64,000 nt of DNA from Vesta saturnalis (lineage: Eukaryota > Arthropoda > Insecta > Coleoptera > Lampyridae), in NCBI GenBank assembly GCA_036346205.1, contig JARFJB010002198.1, positions 1,955,001 to 2,019,000 of the forward strand. Direction: 5' to 3'. A model generated the notes under the pieces. The model was not told the DNA's origin and made no database searches. It saw nothing but the letters and a program-made list of their open reading frames with translations. The position numbers were made by a program, and so were the translations under genes. Shown in pieces: positions 24,350 to 37,400 of this stretch (its first letter is position 1; every line of letters begins with the position of its first letter).

Positions 24350-24608
24350 TGCCCACTATGGGTGATAGTGGGGAACCCATTGCCATCCCAAACTCGTGTT
24401 GGTAGAATTTGTCTTCTACCTGGAAATATGTAGTTCTAACGCACATTGTCAAAAGTTCCATTATTGTGTTTACCGAGAGTTGTGTGCGTTCGTCTAACGT
24501 TTCATCCTTTTCCAGCTTGTCTCTCATGATAGTTAGTGGCTTAATTATAGTCATGCAAAGTGGAATTTTCAATAATAATAGTTTATTGTGTGGAACGTGT
24601 ATAAACAC
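23926..24608 (-). pseudogene. Penelope-like reverse transcriptase fragment
   Basis: Minus strand: LDERTQLSVNTIMELLTMCV, TTYFQVEDKFYQHEFGMAMG and SPLSPIVGN form the RT block before the catalytic site. After the TA microsatellite the frame resumes MEDFEDQAISEFTEKPKMWL and RYVGNTFVVSQHGK, where the family catalytic box RYVDDTF has become RYVGNTF, so both Asp residues are lost. It continues DHLNSRAPSIKFTMELESEQ and LPFLDVLVHKNDN. The element would have copied RNA into DNA. The catalytic substitutions and the repeat insertion make it inactive. Confidence 0.85.
24296..24345. repeat. (TA)n microsatellite inside the RT reading frame
   Basis: About 50 bp of TA lies exactly where the family protein reads ANIYMEDFE; codons AAT-ATA-TAT-ATG are themselves TA-rich. 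The expansion shifts the reading frame between the two halves of the domain. Confidence 0.95.
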
Positions 24609-24928
24609 TTACAGTCATCATGTAAACACTCAAAAATATAAACATTACATACCAAGCACAATGCTAATAACGTTATAAATAGATATAAAGACGAACCTTA
24701 TAACGTAAACAGATCAACAATGTATCCTAGTTATAATAAGGAACTAGTTTCATAAGATACGTTTTTATCGCACGAGTCTAAGTTGCGAATGCGACAAATG
24801 GACTATTTTGTGTATTTATGTTGAAAATTTTGAAAAAAAGTAAATTTCAATAACACCTTGTACGTAAAGTTTCATTATTTGGAATATTATTATTATTTAA
24901 CGAGGACGTTTAATGTGCGAGGTAAATA

Positions 24929-25090
24929 ATGGCCTTCTCAAGCGACGTATACATAGCAAAAATGAAAAATCATCCATATTTAGCTTTGAGTATCATAACC
25001 ATTACATCAGGAATAATTCAATACAATGATAGATTACGGTTATTTCCATATACAGCTAAATGTCTAGATTTAGAGTTATTGTTGCATTAG
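24929..25090 (+). CDS. Small open reading frame, 53 codons, unidentified
   Basis: ATG at 24929 opens MAFSSDVYIAKMKNHPYLAL, then SIITITSGIIQYNDRLRLFP, ending LELLLH and stop. It has one mildly hydrophobic stretch. I recognise no family and see no promoter or splice context, so it may be chance. Confidence 0.15.
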   Translation: MAFSSDVYIAKMKNHPYLALSIITITSGIIQYNDRLRLFPYTAKCLDLELLLH

Positions 25091-25393
25091 ATCGAAAATT
25101 CTGAACTGTTGACAAGACAGTCTTTCGATGTGTGAAACAAGTCTCTCAATTTATATTATTTCTCCATTTGATTTGATTTACAAACAGCTGATAAAACACA
25201 GATGGGTACTGTAAATGTTAATAAACCCTTAACGAATTGAACACTGTTAATAGTTGGGATACAAAGCTTACCTCAAATATATAAATTAAGGTAGCAAATC
25301 ATCGTTTAATAAACATTTTTGATACTTGTACCGATTTTCAAAATTAAATACCAGCATTAAGCTTTATTTCTATTAGTTTATTAAGCATTCACG

Positions 25394-26287
25394 TTGTACA
25401 TTTATGTGAGAAGAGTTGGTACTTTTAATTATATACACATTTCATATAAGAATAGGTTATGTTACATCAACAAAGAACTTCGTAAGTTTACTAACCAACA
25501 TAAAAAAGTCGGTTTCATAAAGTTAAACTTTAAAAACACTTGTTTGAGTGTCATAGCTCATAATGTATCTATTATAAACGCAAAACGGAGACGTTTAATT
25601 ACAACACTCGACTTACTGTAATGATTTGCATTTAGTAGCAAAATCATCGATAATCAATCAATGTTTAACGTTCATCAGCAACTGTCTCTATCTGCAACGA
25701 ACGAACCTTTTAAATCGTTAGGCGTATACATACAAGAACCTGGAAAAACATATAATCTACTTAACAAACAAGATAGCAAAAACGCATACTTGATAAGAAA
25801 TTTAAAACCGTATGTTTCATCACGAGTGATTTGGACGTGTTACCACAGTCTTGTTGTCTCACATATGTCTTCTTGTGTAGAGATTTTTTAGTAAAACCAA
25901 ACTTATTTTTAATATGCAGCGTCGTATAATTAGATTAATTACTGGTGCGCCATATACTGCGGACATAAAACAAAAATTGAATGACAATAAAACACTAACT
26001 TTTCCTCGCATTATTATTTATTACTCGTTAATTTATGTTAAGCTCCACCACATTCACTCTTTTGAAACCCATGAGCATATACACCACGAAATAGCGGTCT
26101 ATTAACCTCAAAATATTTACATTTAAATAGCAGTCGTAACTTGATAAACTATTATGAACCAAAATTGTTTAATAAACTTCCACATTATGTGAAAACTGTT
26201 TCTATTAATGTGTCTAAGGTAAAGACAATTCTAATAGAGAACGCTTTTTATTCAATTAATGAATTTTTAACTAATGATTTTAAGTAA
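25394..26287 (+). pseudogene. LINE reverse transcriptase C-terminal fragment
   Basis: The plus strand reads NEPFKSLGVYIQEPGKTYNL, NAYLIRNLKPYVSSRVIWTC, YHSLVVSHMSSC, then MQRRIIRLITGAPYTADIKQ and PRIIIYYSLIYVKLHHIHSF. After another frame break LFNKLPHYVKTVSINVSKVK ends near 26287. This is the thumb/C-terminal region following the FADD box in jockey/CR1-like elements. The catalytic part is absent upstream, though 25394-25620 may be a poorly kept remnant. Confidence 0.7.
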
Positions 26288-26310
26288 AATATTTTAAGCG
26301 TTAGGGGCGA

Positions 26311-29099
26311 GGGGGGTAAGACGGGGGAAATGAGGCAAGATGGGGTTTTTCAATAGCAACAGTATCCGTGTCTCCATTTATCTAATTTTATGCGAACTAG
26401 ATCGTATCTAATGAATTCTGTAATATATAGCACAGACGTGAACCAACAATCAACTGTATATTCGGTTACAACCACGTTTTGTGTTTTCGATAGCGTTTAC
26501 AAAATTTCATTAGATACTTTAGAGGTGAGTAAAACAAAATTGTTTTATTTTTTTATATTTTTCGTAAAGCCTAGCATTTAGAGCATGCTTCTAATATTAT
26601 TTTTGTATAAAGTTAATCAATGATAAATACTTTCTTAATTTAATTTTTACGTGTTTAAATCATACGGGGCATGATGAAGTTATTAATATAGGGCAAGATG
26701 AGACTGGCCCCATCTTGCTAGAAATTAGCATTTGTACCATACTTACACATTGTGTCAGAATTTTTAAGTTAATTGACTATTAAATTTTAGTAAGAAATTT
26801 CCAGTTTACTAAATTGCTGATTTATTTAAGATAATGGTTCGTACGTACGTGCGCAAAACAGATCGTCAAGGATGGTCAGAAGAGAGTATGCGGCAAGTCA
26901 TTGATGAAGTATTGCAAAAAAGAATGGGATTCAGGAAGGCTGCTTTAGAATATCACGTCCCATAATCGATATTAGAGCGCAAAGTTAAGCGATTTGGGGA
27001 AGCAGAAGCGGCTGATACGCCTCCACCCGTAAAATGCAGTTTAGGACCAAAAACCACCGTTTTTACTCTTGAAAAAAAAACTCTTGTATAGTATTTAAAG
27101 AGAATGGAGACCAGGTTGTTTGGTCTTGCCACACTAGCTTACCAACTAGCTCAGAAAAATAATAAGACGAATGGATTTTCAGCAGAAAAAGAAATTGCTG
27201 GCCTAGACTGGATGAAAGGGTTTTTGAAAAGGCATCCAGATATATCGCTTCGAAAACCAGAGTCTACATCTGCTGCTAGAGCTATGGGGTTCAACAGAGG
27301 AGCCGTAACAAATTTCTTTGATTTCTTAGGAAGCATTTTGGACAAATAAATTTTCAGCCGGGGTTTCAACTGTGGCCAAGTCAAAATCCAAGATAATTTC
27401 CGGACGGGGGAGAAGGCAGGTGGGTAGTCTCTCATCAACAGAAAAGGGTCAAACAATTACTGCAGAAATTTGCTTTAACGCTGCTGGAATGTATATGCCA
27501 CCCATGCTAATTTATCCTCGAACACGAATGAATCCTGATCTGCTGAGTGGCGCTTTTCAGGGAACGTGGGTAGAATGTCATCAGAGTGGTTAGATGCAGA
27601 GTGATATATTTGCAAGTTGGTTTATAAAGTTTGTAGAATTTTCTCATGCATCGTTAGACAATCATGTGCTTCTACTATTAGACGGTCATGCAACGCATAC
27701 AAAAAATTTGGGTCTTATAGAATTTGCTAGAGCAAACGGCGTTATTCTGTTGTGTTATCCGCCTCACTGCACACACCGTTTGCAGGCACTGGATGTGGCA
27801 TTTATGAACCACTCAGCACTTACTAAGATGTCGAGGTTTCAAATTGGCTCCGCTCAAATCCAGGCCGCGTGGTTACCAACTTTAATGTAGCTAACTTGTT
27901 TGGAAACGCATTCGTGAAAGCGGCTACGATAAGCACAGCTATTAATGGTTTTCGGCAAACTGGTGTATGACCATATAATCCAAATATTTTTACTGACGAA
28001 GACTTTATAGCGGCAGAGACTACCGATAGACCTATGACTCCATTGGAAGATACTACCAATACCATAAATTTTATAGCCACTAGCAGCACACCACCTTCTT
28101 CCTCTACCAACAAGCCATATTCCTCTAATTATAAACCTGCAACTCCGTTGAAAGATAGTCTCACTAGCAACATACCTTTAGTTTTTAACGCCGAAACTAG
28201 CAAACCATATTCTAACTCAAATTTGGTTAAGTGCATCATAGTTCCTAACAAAGAAAACTTTGATCCTGAATCACCTAATTCTCCAGGATGTTCTTCTGGA
28301 ACAAAGAAAGCAATAGTGATGCAAGAAGTACCACATTTATAATTTCCCCAGAATAAATATTGACTATAACACATGTAGGAAATACGAATAAGACACGAAC
28401 ATTTAGAAAAAGAGGAAAGACAAAAATGAATTGCAAGAACAACAGGTGAAACCTAAATCTGTAAAGAAGCGAGTTACATTCTCAGAAAATTCCCAGAAAT
28501 CTGAAACCAAAACTGTCAAAAAGCATATCAATTCCAAAAGTACAAAATTTCAGAAAAACAAACGACCAAGACAGGTTTCAACTTCATCGGGGTCTGACGC
28601 TGATGATGATACTAAATGCCTCTATTGTGAATGTATTCACAGTCGACAGAAGGTTGGGTCATGTGCATTGTTTGTAAAAGGTACTGTTAATGTGCTGCAG
28701 GACGACGACAATGATAAATAAAATCATGTTTGTACTATATGTAAATTACTAATCAGAATCTGAATTAATTTCTTGTTTTGTACGATACATTATAACAATA
28801 TTCTAAATAATAATAAGTATATTTTTACCTTCATTTTTCTTATAAATATTTGTATTTTTAGTAAAACAATCCATATAAAATACATATTCTTGAATGTACT
28901 ATCTTGCCTCATCTAAGAGGCAAGATGGTAAATGATGTTTAACTTTTTTCTGCCACCCACTTGTTTCAAAATTTTGGCAAATCAATTTTATTATGACACT
29001 ACAGATGATGACAAATGAGTATGAATTCTTTTGGGTCATTAAACTATAAATTTACCTATTTAAGGAATTTAAAACCTTAGCGTCCCCACCTTACCCCCC
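26311..29099 (+). mobile_element. pogo-like element with GGGGGGTAAG ends
   Basis: The left end GGGGGGTAAGACGGGG is mirrored by CCCCACCTTACCCCCC at 29084-29099. A second shared block, GAGGCAAGATGG, sits near both ends (about 26333; about 28916 with its inverted partner CTTGCCTC at 28906). It encloses a pogo-type transposase on the plus strand. Confidence 0.75.
26834..28721 (+). pseudogene. pogo/tigger-like transposase, several breaks
   Basis: ATG at 26834: MVRTYVRKTDRQGWSEESMR, then a helix-turn-helix (DEVLQKRMGFRKAALEYHVP). A CENP-B-type DNA-binding part follows (GLDWMKGFLKRHPDISLRKP, PESTSAARAMGFNR). The DDE part includes KGQTITAEICFNAAGMYMPP, HVLLLLDGHATHTKNL (second catalytic Asp) and CYPPHCTHRLQALDVAFM (last Asp in ALDV). 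A serine/threonine-rich linker and a cysteine pair motif (KCLYCECIHS) end at 28721. The stretch with the first Asp (NYDET type) is lost, and stops lie at 26963, 27088 and 27347. It belongs to the insect pogo-like group with a C-terminal Cys motif. Confidence 0.8.
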
Positions 29100-29560
29100 T
29101 TCTACATTATAATTACTCTATATTATTATTTGTTTTTGTATAACACGAAATATATTATAATTACTATTTTTCAGGAGGTGCAAGGTCACATTGAGCACTT
29201 GCCATAGAACGGGGCTATTTGAGTTTTGAGGGGCTATTTGTTGTTGCGATATTCTCATTGCAACGTTGGCATCAGAGATAATTTAAAATGTAACTGTCAA
29301 ATTGAAAACTGTCACCAAAAAGCTAGCTGTTTACATCGAGGTTAGACATAGTGCAAAACTTTCACTGATGTAACGCAAACGGTAAGCCAAATTTTATTCT
29401 GGTTTTTATAAAAAATTGTTAGTAATATAGGGAAGTCACTCTCAAGTACAAAAACAAGTAGTGAAAAGATGTGGGTACTTTGGAATAGTTGAGGTTATGC
29501 GGGGTTATTTGGGTTGAGCATAATTTAAGTGACATTTTAATTTCCAGATGGTGAGAACTT

Positions 29561-31078
29561 ATGGAAGGCAATATACAAATAGAAATAATAAACAATCTGT
29601 TTAATGATAAGCACAATTTTAATTTTCACTATATTGAATTGGAAGATATAAACAAAACAGGAAATCTAAAACAGAGTTCTGTCGGTAATGATGAAATTAC
29701 GTTAAACATGCTGAAGCTTTGTACATCTTTTATTTACACGTATTTCCAGCACATATTTAATTGCTGCATTAACCACTCTTGCTATCCCTTATGCTGGAAA
29801 ACTTCTATTGGCATACCCATACACAAAAAGTCTAACCCATCTACTTCCTGTTATTTCCCAGCTTTTCGAAAAATTTCTACATGAACAAATTTTTAATTAC
29901 TTTTCTGTTAATGATTTGTTGCCTAATCCTCAGTGCGGTTACATTACTTCTACTGCTCTAGTTTCTGTTGTTGATGATCTGATTTTGGCGTACGATCGTA
30001 GTCTCACTAGTGTATTAGTGTTGCCTGACTTTTCTAAAGCCTTTGATATGTCTAACTATAATCTGATGGGCTTTATTTTAAAATATTTCGTCTTTAGTAC
30101 CTCTTCCGTCTCTCTGGTATTCTCATATCTATCAGATAGATATCAGCGAATTCGTGTTAATAACAAATATTCTACTAGACTAAAATTGCTAACTGGGGTG
30201 CCACAAGGGTCTATTCTCGGGCCTATATTGTATATAATATATACCATAAATATTTTAAATGCGGTTACATTCTGTCGTGTTCAAGCGTATGCAGATGAAA
30301 TTATACGCAAGTTTTGATGGTAAAGACCATAAAGAAACATATGACAATATTAATAAAGAATTGAGCCAAATTCAAAAATTATCAGAATTCAATTTAAAAC
30401 TCAATCCATCTAAATCAAATTGTATGTTGTTTGCTAGCTCTGCTTAAATTAATATTGAAGAATATTGTAACCTTGCCTTTGATAATGTAAACCTTCCAAT
30501 AGTCAAAACCACTAGTAACTTAGGAGTTATTTTGGAGAAACAGATAAGATTTCGAGAACATGTAGCAAAACTTATACAAAAAGCGTATTCTTCATTAAAA
30601 ATGTTATATTGTAGTAGACAATTTTTAAATATTGAGCTTAAAACATTGCTATGCGAGTCATTGGTACTGTCTCACTTTACTTACTGTGACTTTCTGTACG
30701 GTCCATGTTGAAAAACAAAGAATTCAAGCAGTACAAAACTCATGTGTTTCATTTTTAGTATTAGAAAGTACGAACACATTTCTCACAAATTCAAACAGTT
30801 AAATTGGCTTTCTATGGAAGAGCGCAAAGTCTTACTAGATACAAATCCATTAAATCCTCTAAAAGATAAATTTACTAAGAAGTCTTAGTTTACATAACGT
30901 GAACACTAGATATAAAGGTAATTATAATGTGCCCCACCATTGTACAGCCACTTTCAAACGTTCATTTGCATATAGTTCGGTTAAATCGTATAATAAGCTA
31001 CCTAGCGAACTTAAAAATTTAAGTATTGGGCAGTTTAAATATAACTTAAAGCATTTAATATTAAGTACTGATATATAG
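29561..31078 (+). pseudogene. LINE reverse transcriptase (jockey/CR1-like), degenerate
   Basis: The plus strand reads LKQSSVGNDEITLNMLKLCT, SCYPLCWKTSIGIPIHKKSN, then after frame changes FEKFLHEQIFNYFSVNDLLP, VLVLPDFSKAFDMSNYNLMG (first catalytic Asp region), KLLTGVPQGSILGPILYIIY and VQAYADEI, where the catalytic YADD has become YADE. The following frames (DGKDHKETYDNINKE, then LKLNPSKSNCMLFA) and SYNKLPSELKNLSIGQFKYN, near 31020, complete the C-terminus. 5' truncated, with stops. It inserted into the older pogo-like element. Confidence 0.8.
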
Positions 31079-31404
31079 ATTCTAGTAGTTAGAACTTACC
31101 TTACAGTTAAATTAAGAAACAGTAAACATCACTGATAGTTAATTTTTTTGTTTTCTCTTTGTCTGTTTCCTTTATTCTGTCTATTATGAATTTATCCTAC
31201 TTTCGTATGTATGCATACAATTGTTGTATTTATACATAAACTTATTTTATGCAATGTCTAGTTGGTTAAGTGGAGTAGCCAATCTGTGCTAGACTTCGTC
31301 AGCTATGCGTTGAAAATATTATTGTCTTGTTTAGCAAGTAGCAAATTAACCTACTTTCTATATTACTCTTCGATAAAAGTCATTATTACTATTATAGAAA
31401 AGGT

Positions 31405-33076
31405 AAAAATTATGCGCATTACCTTTCTTACTCTGAAGAAGCGCTACGAAATGCAATTGAAGCAGTAAATCAAGGAATGTCTCAAGCGAGAGCCACAGAA
31501 GTGTTCAAAGTTCCCAAATTTACAATTGGTTGCAAAGTTAGAGGCGAGAACAACAAGCAGAAGTCTTCAGGATATCCCCTTCTATTTGTAAACAAAAAGA
31601 TTTTATCAAACACCTTAACGTAATGTCAGAATGGGATTTTCCGTGCGACTTGTATGACCTTCGCATATTAGCAAAAAAATATCTTGATAGATCAGGTCGG
31701 AATGAAACAATTTTGAAAGATAATCTGCCGGGTCGGGATTGGGCCACTAATTTTATGAAGCTCCATAAAGACCGCCTATCAAATCGTTTTTGGTAAATAT
31801 ATCATCCCAACGGGCCAATTTGAATTCAGAAATCATTGATAGTTCCTTTAAAAATTATAAAAAAAGCTACTGATGATATAAGCCCTGATTGTCTGGTGAA
31901 TTACGACGAGACAAATATCACAGACAATTCAGGGGCAAAAAAAATTATATTTAAACGGGGTTGTAGATACCCCGAGAGGGTAATAAATGCAACTAAAACA
32001 TCAATTTATATAATGTATGAATAGGTTGCAGAACTTGTGGCTGCAGATGGCACCTTACTTGCTGTATAAGTCAGAACATTTGTGGGGTAAATGGAAAGAG
32101 GGGTGCCTCGCAGGTGGGCTCGTTATATCCGATCAAAGTGGTTCGACAGCATATGGTTTAAGGATTGGTTTTTAACAATAATTGCGCAATAAACCGGGAG
32201 CAAAGGCCATAATTGGAGACAACATGTCTTCACACTTCACTAAAAGTATCGTGGAAACAAGCGAAACAAAATATTTGCTTGCCCCGAACATTTCCACAAT
32301 TATTGTCGAGTTGCATGAAAAACTACAAAATGATAACAAAGGAAGTCACAACCTCCTGTCCAGCTTCAGTAAGTCTGGGCTTTACCCAGTTAATGTGAAC
32401 AGACCAAAAGAGAGTCTCCATGGGTACAAGAAAAATGGAATTGGTCCAAATGAAGGTGTTGCAGACATAGTCGTAGATATGTTGAAAAACCTGCGTCATG
32501 ACGCCACTGAAGCTTCTCGAAAGAGAAGGCGTAAACGAGTGCTAGTGCAACCAAGAAAAAGTTTCTGCGACAGATTTTGACGAACAAGTAGATCCAAGTA
32601 GTAGAGCTGTGAACGTAAAGAAAACACTAAATAAACATCCCAGAAAATGGTCCTCAACAGATTCAGAGCTAAGTAGTGCGCCATCATTCGTTGATAAATC
32701 CAGCGATGATTTTTCAGAATCTATTGGAAGTGAATATTAATTGATTCCAACGACACATTATCAGACACAATTAGTAGTTGATTCTCGAATATCTCATCGC
32801 GTTGGTGATTGGATTATGGTGAAATACCAAACCAAAAAATCTGAAAAATTCTTTACTGGGAAGATAATGGAAATCCTTCCATTAAAGGAATACAAAGTTA
32901 TGCTTTTTAAAAATATGACAGAGAAATATAAAAGATTTGTCTACCCAGCACAACCTAATGAAGATGTTATAATGGACATGGTGGTGAAAAAATTACAAGA
33001 ACCGAAATCTCTAGGTACAGAAAAACGACTTTGCTTTGAGTTTCAAGAAGATTTGTCAATCTATAACAAGTATTAA
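31405..33076 (+). pseudogene. pogo-like transposase (HTH_psq + CENP-B + DDE)
   Basis: From about 31408: YSEEALRNAIEAVNQGMSQA, RATEVFKVPKFTIGCKVRGE is the Pipsqueak-type helix-turn-helix. EWDFPCDLYDLRILAKKYLD and LPGRDWATNFMKLHKDRLSN form the CENP-B-like domain. The catalytic part keeps SPDCLVNYDETNITDNSGAK (first Asp in NYDET), FKRGCRYPERVINATKTSIY, a broken KWFDSIWFKDWF, and IIGDNMSSHFTK (second Asp). The segment with the third Asp seems deleted. A long tail to 33076 (RVGDWIMVKYQTKKSEKFFT) is read in another frame. Stops and a deletion make it inactive. Confidence 0.8.
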
Positions 33077-33364
33077 AGTTCCTTATTCTTTGATTTTTAT
33101 ATTTTATTTTAGGAGTCGTTGCCTATATTTTATATTTTTCTAAGTTTATTCTAATGTAGAATTAATTTCAATTCCATAAAACTCTATTTGTTGATAAAAC
33201 ACCATTGATTTGTTATTTAGTATTTTAAAAATATATATTGTTTGAATACAAGATAGTTTTCTTAACCCAAATAGCCCGCGGGCGGGTTTTAATAGATTCA
33301 ATAATTCATTTTACATTTGCAACTTAAATTACCCCGCCATATGGGGCTATTTGGGTCAGCCCCA

Positions 33365-34396
33365 ATATATTTTCGGGGACTCATATTAGGTGGGTTAAAA
33401 GACACTGCCTATATGCATGACGTGTGGTATAAAGTATGCCACTACTGCCTTTTTGAGAAACTACACACCAAAAAATTTTATAAAACTGTCTCGAACACCC
33501 CCGTTCTACGGTACTTTGAATGTCAAAAAAGTTATAAATTAAGTTAATAATTAAATTATTGTTAATTCAAACAAATATTTTGTAATATTCAAATGGTAAT
33601 AACTTCTAGAAAAGTTAAATAATTCAAAAATATTCTAGGGGAGTATACGCTACACTGAAATATCTTTCGAATGAGCCTAATTTCAACCCCACTCCCCATT
33701 CCATTACAAAATGGCGCCGCAGCGCCTCCTGGAATGTTGACTTCAAATCAGTTTAAAAAAGTCGTAAATCTATTTTTTACTATAATCCCAAAAATTTCAT
33801 TTTGATATCTCCAATCGTTCAAGAAATAGAACATCGATAGCACCGGCTTGTTGCGAAGTGTTTTTTTTTGGTAATGCAATTTTCCCGTCGGCTTTCGAGT
33901 TTAGTTCGATTTGGCGCGTAGTAGAAATTTAAGCAGTCCTTTTGATGATTGGTTATTTCAGATTTAAGTGGGTAAAACCCAATGTGGCGAATTCTGGATG
34001 ATGTTGAAGGCAGTCTTAGGTTAGAGAGACAGTGCTGTAGACTCCCGTTATCGCGGCTCCGGCCACGTACTCGAAATGTGCGTTGAAGGTAGCTGGAATC
34101 TTCTTACGTCTGTACCGTGGTGAAAGAGCTTTCGTTGGGGTAGGTTCCCGGTTAATCCTTCAAGCGGGATAGTGATTATACTCGGTAGAATAATATTGTA
34201 TCTTATACCGTTGTCAATGATTGAGTTTCGAGTTCAAAGAATGTGGTTACGTGTTTACTGCTAGTGCGAACCTTATTCATTTGGATGAATATCGCCATTC
34301 TGGTGGATTATTCGTAAAGAGGTTCCGATTATGTTTGTTTCGAGTACATAGCTGGCCATGATAAAGAACCAATTTGCTGTATATAGTGACGTTATT

Positions 34397-34398
<2 letters not shown>
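33365..34398. other. Unassigned, partly GC-richer sequence
   Basis: No long reading frame. The block at about 33890-34190 is less AT-rich than its surroundings and could be a remnant or an untranslated exon. I see nothing decisive. Confidence 0.3.

Positions 34399-34440
<42 letters not shown>
34399..34440. repeat. (TA)n microsatellite
   Basis: Forty-two bases of pure TA repeat. Confidence 0.95.
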
Positions 34441-34441
<1 letters not shown>

Positions 34442-37400
34442 TATCGTCAGCCAGATGAAGAAGTGATCGTAGAGTATAGGTTTTTGGTTTAAAATTTACC
34501 GTTAAGTTTGCGTAAAAATCAATTAAAGGAGTTATTGGTTCACGTCGATTAAATATCAAAAGGTCCATGCCGTGCTTGTATGCAAAAAAGGAAGTTCGAT
34601 TGATTAGTTTGGTGCTTGTGAAGGTAACTACATATTTTCTGAATTTATATGTGTTGGTGATTTTAATAAACTGTTTGTTTGTACTTATAGAGACGAATGA
34701 ATATGCCTTTTGTTTGAGATTATTTAAGTAACGTTTAGATATCAATTCAGTATATAAAGCGTATTCATTCGTACGTCATACGGTTTTTATCTGTATTTTA
34801 TTTTGATTTCGCTAGCTAAAATTACATATTACCGATTGTCAAATTTATGTGTTCAACGAAATTATTATTATTGTTACGATTTATTTTTATTTATTTAAAA
34901 ATTTAAGGTAGATAAATTTGGGTTATATGAGCTTGCAAGACTCAATTTACATCAGTTTTATTAGAAATTTGACAATACAAAATTTAGTTTGTGTTTCGGA
35001 CAAAATACCAATTGTTTATTTTAATTCTCATTGAATTTCAATATGTGTATAGTGTTTATTAATTTTTTGAGTGCATACATTTGTAACCTTGTAACGTTAA
35101 TCTTTTCGCACAACGTTCGTATTACTATTATTAAAAATTAAAAAGTTTAGGATTGCATCCGTAACGTAATTATAAACTAAATAGGTCGTTGACCGTACAT
35201 CTCGCTTATTTGCATGCCAGTGATTGTTTTGCGAGTAGTCGCAGTTTTTTTTTTATATTTGAGACAATAATTTTGACGTTGAAGTTTATAGAAATGTTTA
35301 GTGAGTTTTTAGTTTTAATATTGCTTAAGATTTTGTTGATGTTTGGATGAACTTTGCGTACATATTTTTGGAGTAGAATTTTATTAGAGATGAGGGTTTT
35401 ATTTTGATTGAACCTCATGGTTTCCTGTTAGGCCATTATTAGATCTAGTTCATAACGTTTTCCCGCTGTAAATGTATCTAACAGGTAGCGCCTTTTTGAC
35501 ATTTTCTTCTGATTTTGATGATTTTAGAGTTGTGACGAGTGTTACATACATAGTAAATTGCTAATGTTTTCGGAATATTCTATTTTAGGTATTTTTATGT
35601 AAGAAATGTGGGAACTGATATTTGGCTAAGGGTTGAAAACATATGTTGGGGTTTAACTAGCAGGTGTACGCTTAAAAACTGCTTTACTGAAGGAGCGTAA
35701 CGAATCATTGGAAATTCTTATGCGCACATCTTGATGTAAAAATGTCACTAGTTTAATAATTAATTACATCGGTACACACTGCAATCAAAGAAGTCTTTGT
35801 TAGGTACTAGGAAATGTGATATTAAATGTAGGGTTTGTTACGGACGAATGCATATTTTTAAAATTGGAATTTCGTTCTGTTAGGGATGCGAAAAATGTTC
35901 CCACGAAATAATTTCTTGTTTCTTTTTTTATTATTTTCAGTAATGGGGGTTGATTTTCGGGAGTAAATATAGCTAGTTTGAAATCGGAGGAAAAGGTAGT
36001 TGCTGTTGAAATTTTGATCGAGCCGGATTGCTTTTATTGTTTTAATTAGAAACTCCCCTTGTAAACCTCTATACAGATTTTGTCGTGTACCTTTTAACAA
36101 AACTAAAACGCTAATTCGTTCTTTTTCTTTTTGTGTAGGTTTTAATGTTGTTTTTCCAAAAATTAATCGCCGCGGCGCCGAGTTTTAAACCGCGTATCTT
36201 AACTCGTCGTGTTGTTGGTAAAGTGTTTAACTAAAGGGAATATATTCAAGTGTAAGTAGGTATTTTTATATAAAAGACAGCTCGCAGCAAATAATTTTAC
36301 AAGCCTATGGTAACGTATTAAAAATCAAACATTGCCTTGCAAAGGTATCTCATTCGCACGCGGGCTCATTGAGCTGAAATCTGCTAAAATAAAAGACAGT
36401 ACAGGGCTCCCACACCTTATATTTGGGTGAATTAGCATTGTTGTTCATATTTGTGTACAGGTGGGCCTGGAGAACGGGTACAGGGTAGACCTTGGTTACA
36501 ATTGTAATAGGCAATTGTCGAGTGTGTACATACTCCCGGAGCCAGATGACCATTAAACACCTCGAATTTTATTTTTATTGTTGTATACATGAATGGGTTA
36601 CCTGAGAAAGGGGCGCCGTATTTTTCTAACGCTCTCAAACTTATATCTTCGGTTACTTACCCTTGTAAGGCTTTCTTAATGAGTTTTTTGTGTTAGTTAG
36701 TTTAAGTAGAACTGTTTGCCTGCGAACAATTTCTCTTTATATGTACGTATGTATTTTGTGCCTTATTAGTCACTAAACAATTGTGTATGTGCAAATTTCT
36801 CACCTATTGTTTGTCTGTCCTTGCATTTACATTATTATCACCTGTGCAATTTTACTGTTGTATTTTATACGTACCGTAGTTTGCCTCATTGTTTTATGTG
36901 CTTATTCACTTAAAGACCAGCATGATTGGTTTTAAAGGGCACATGTTTGGTATTACGATGTTTATTCTGATTTACTTATGACACAATTGTGGGTGTGACT
37001 ACAGGTTTTTTATTGTGTTTATGTGTAACTAAACTGCTTTTTATTTATTTTTTCTTAATGTATAATTTTGTACACTTGAACCTGATTTCATGGTGTTTTG
37101 TTATACATTTAACCCTTTCATTGTTTTTTGTGTTATTTAATTTATTAATGTACTTATGCAATTACTTATTTATGAGTAAAGTGGGATTTATTGGTGGTTC
37201 TTTCCCACAATACTACATTAACGGGTTGAACCTCCACTGCACAAAGCTCGTTAATTTTAATTTGAGCAGTTTCATTTTTTTACCTGTCCCACATGATGCA
37301 ACACTTAACCTCATCCATCTAATTAAAATAGCACAATGTACCTACCCCTAGACAGCCAATTTCTTTAATCAGATTTGTGACTAATTAAATATCAGACTTG

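Larger units (their letters stand above)
29205..33364 (+). mobile_element. Second pogo-like element (GGGGCTATTTGGGT ends), split by a LINE
   Basis: GGGGCTATTTGAGTTTTGAG near 29206 and related GGGTTATTTGGGTT near 29500 are matched on the right by AACCCAAATAGCC at about 33263 and GGGGCTATTTGGGTCAG at about 33340. The transposase lies at 31405-33076. A LINE fragment at about 29560-31078 separates it from the left end. Exact ends are uncertain. Confidence 0.6.

Noticed and set aside
36989..37351. 120-codon hydrophobic plus-strand frame that looks like a membrane protein
   Set aside because: The strand is T-rich, which yields Phe, Leu and Val by chance. There is no homology, splice or promoter signal.
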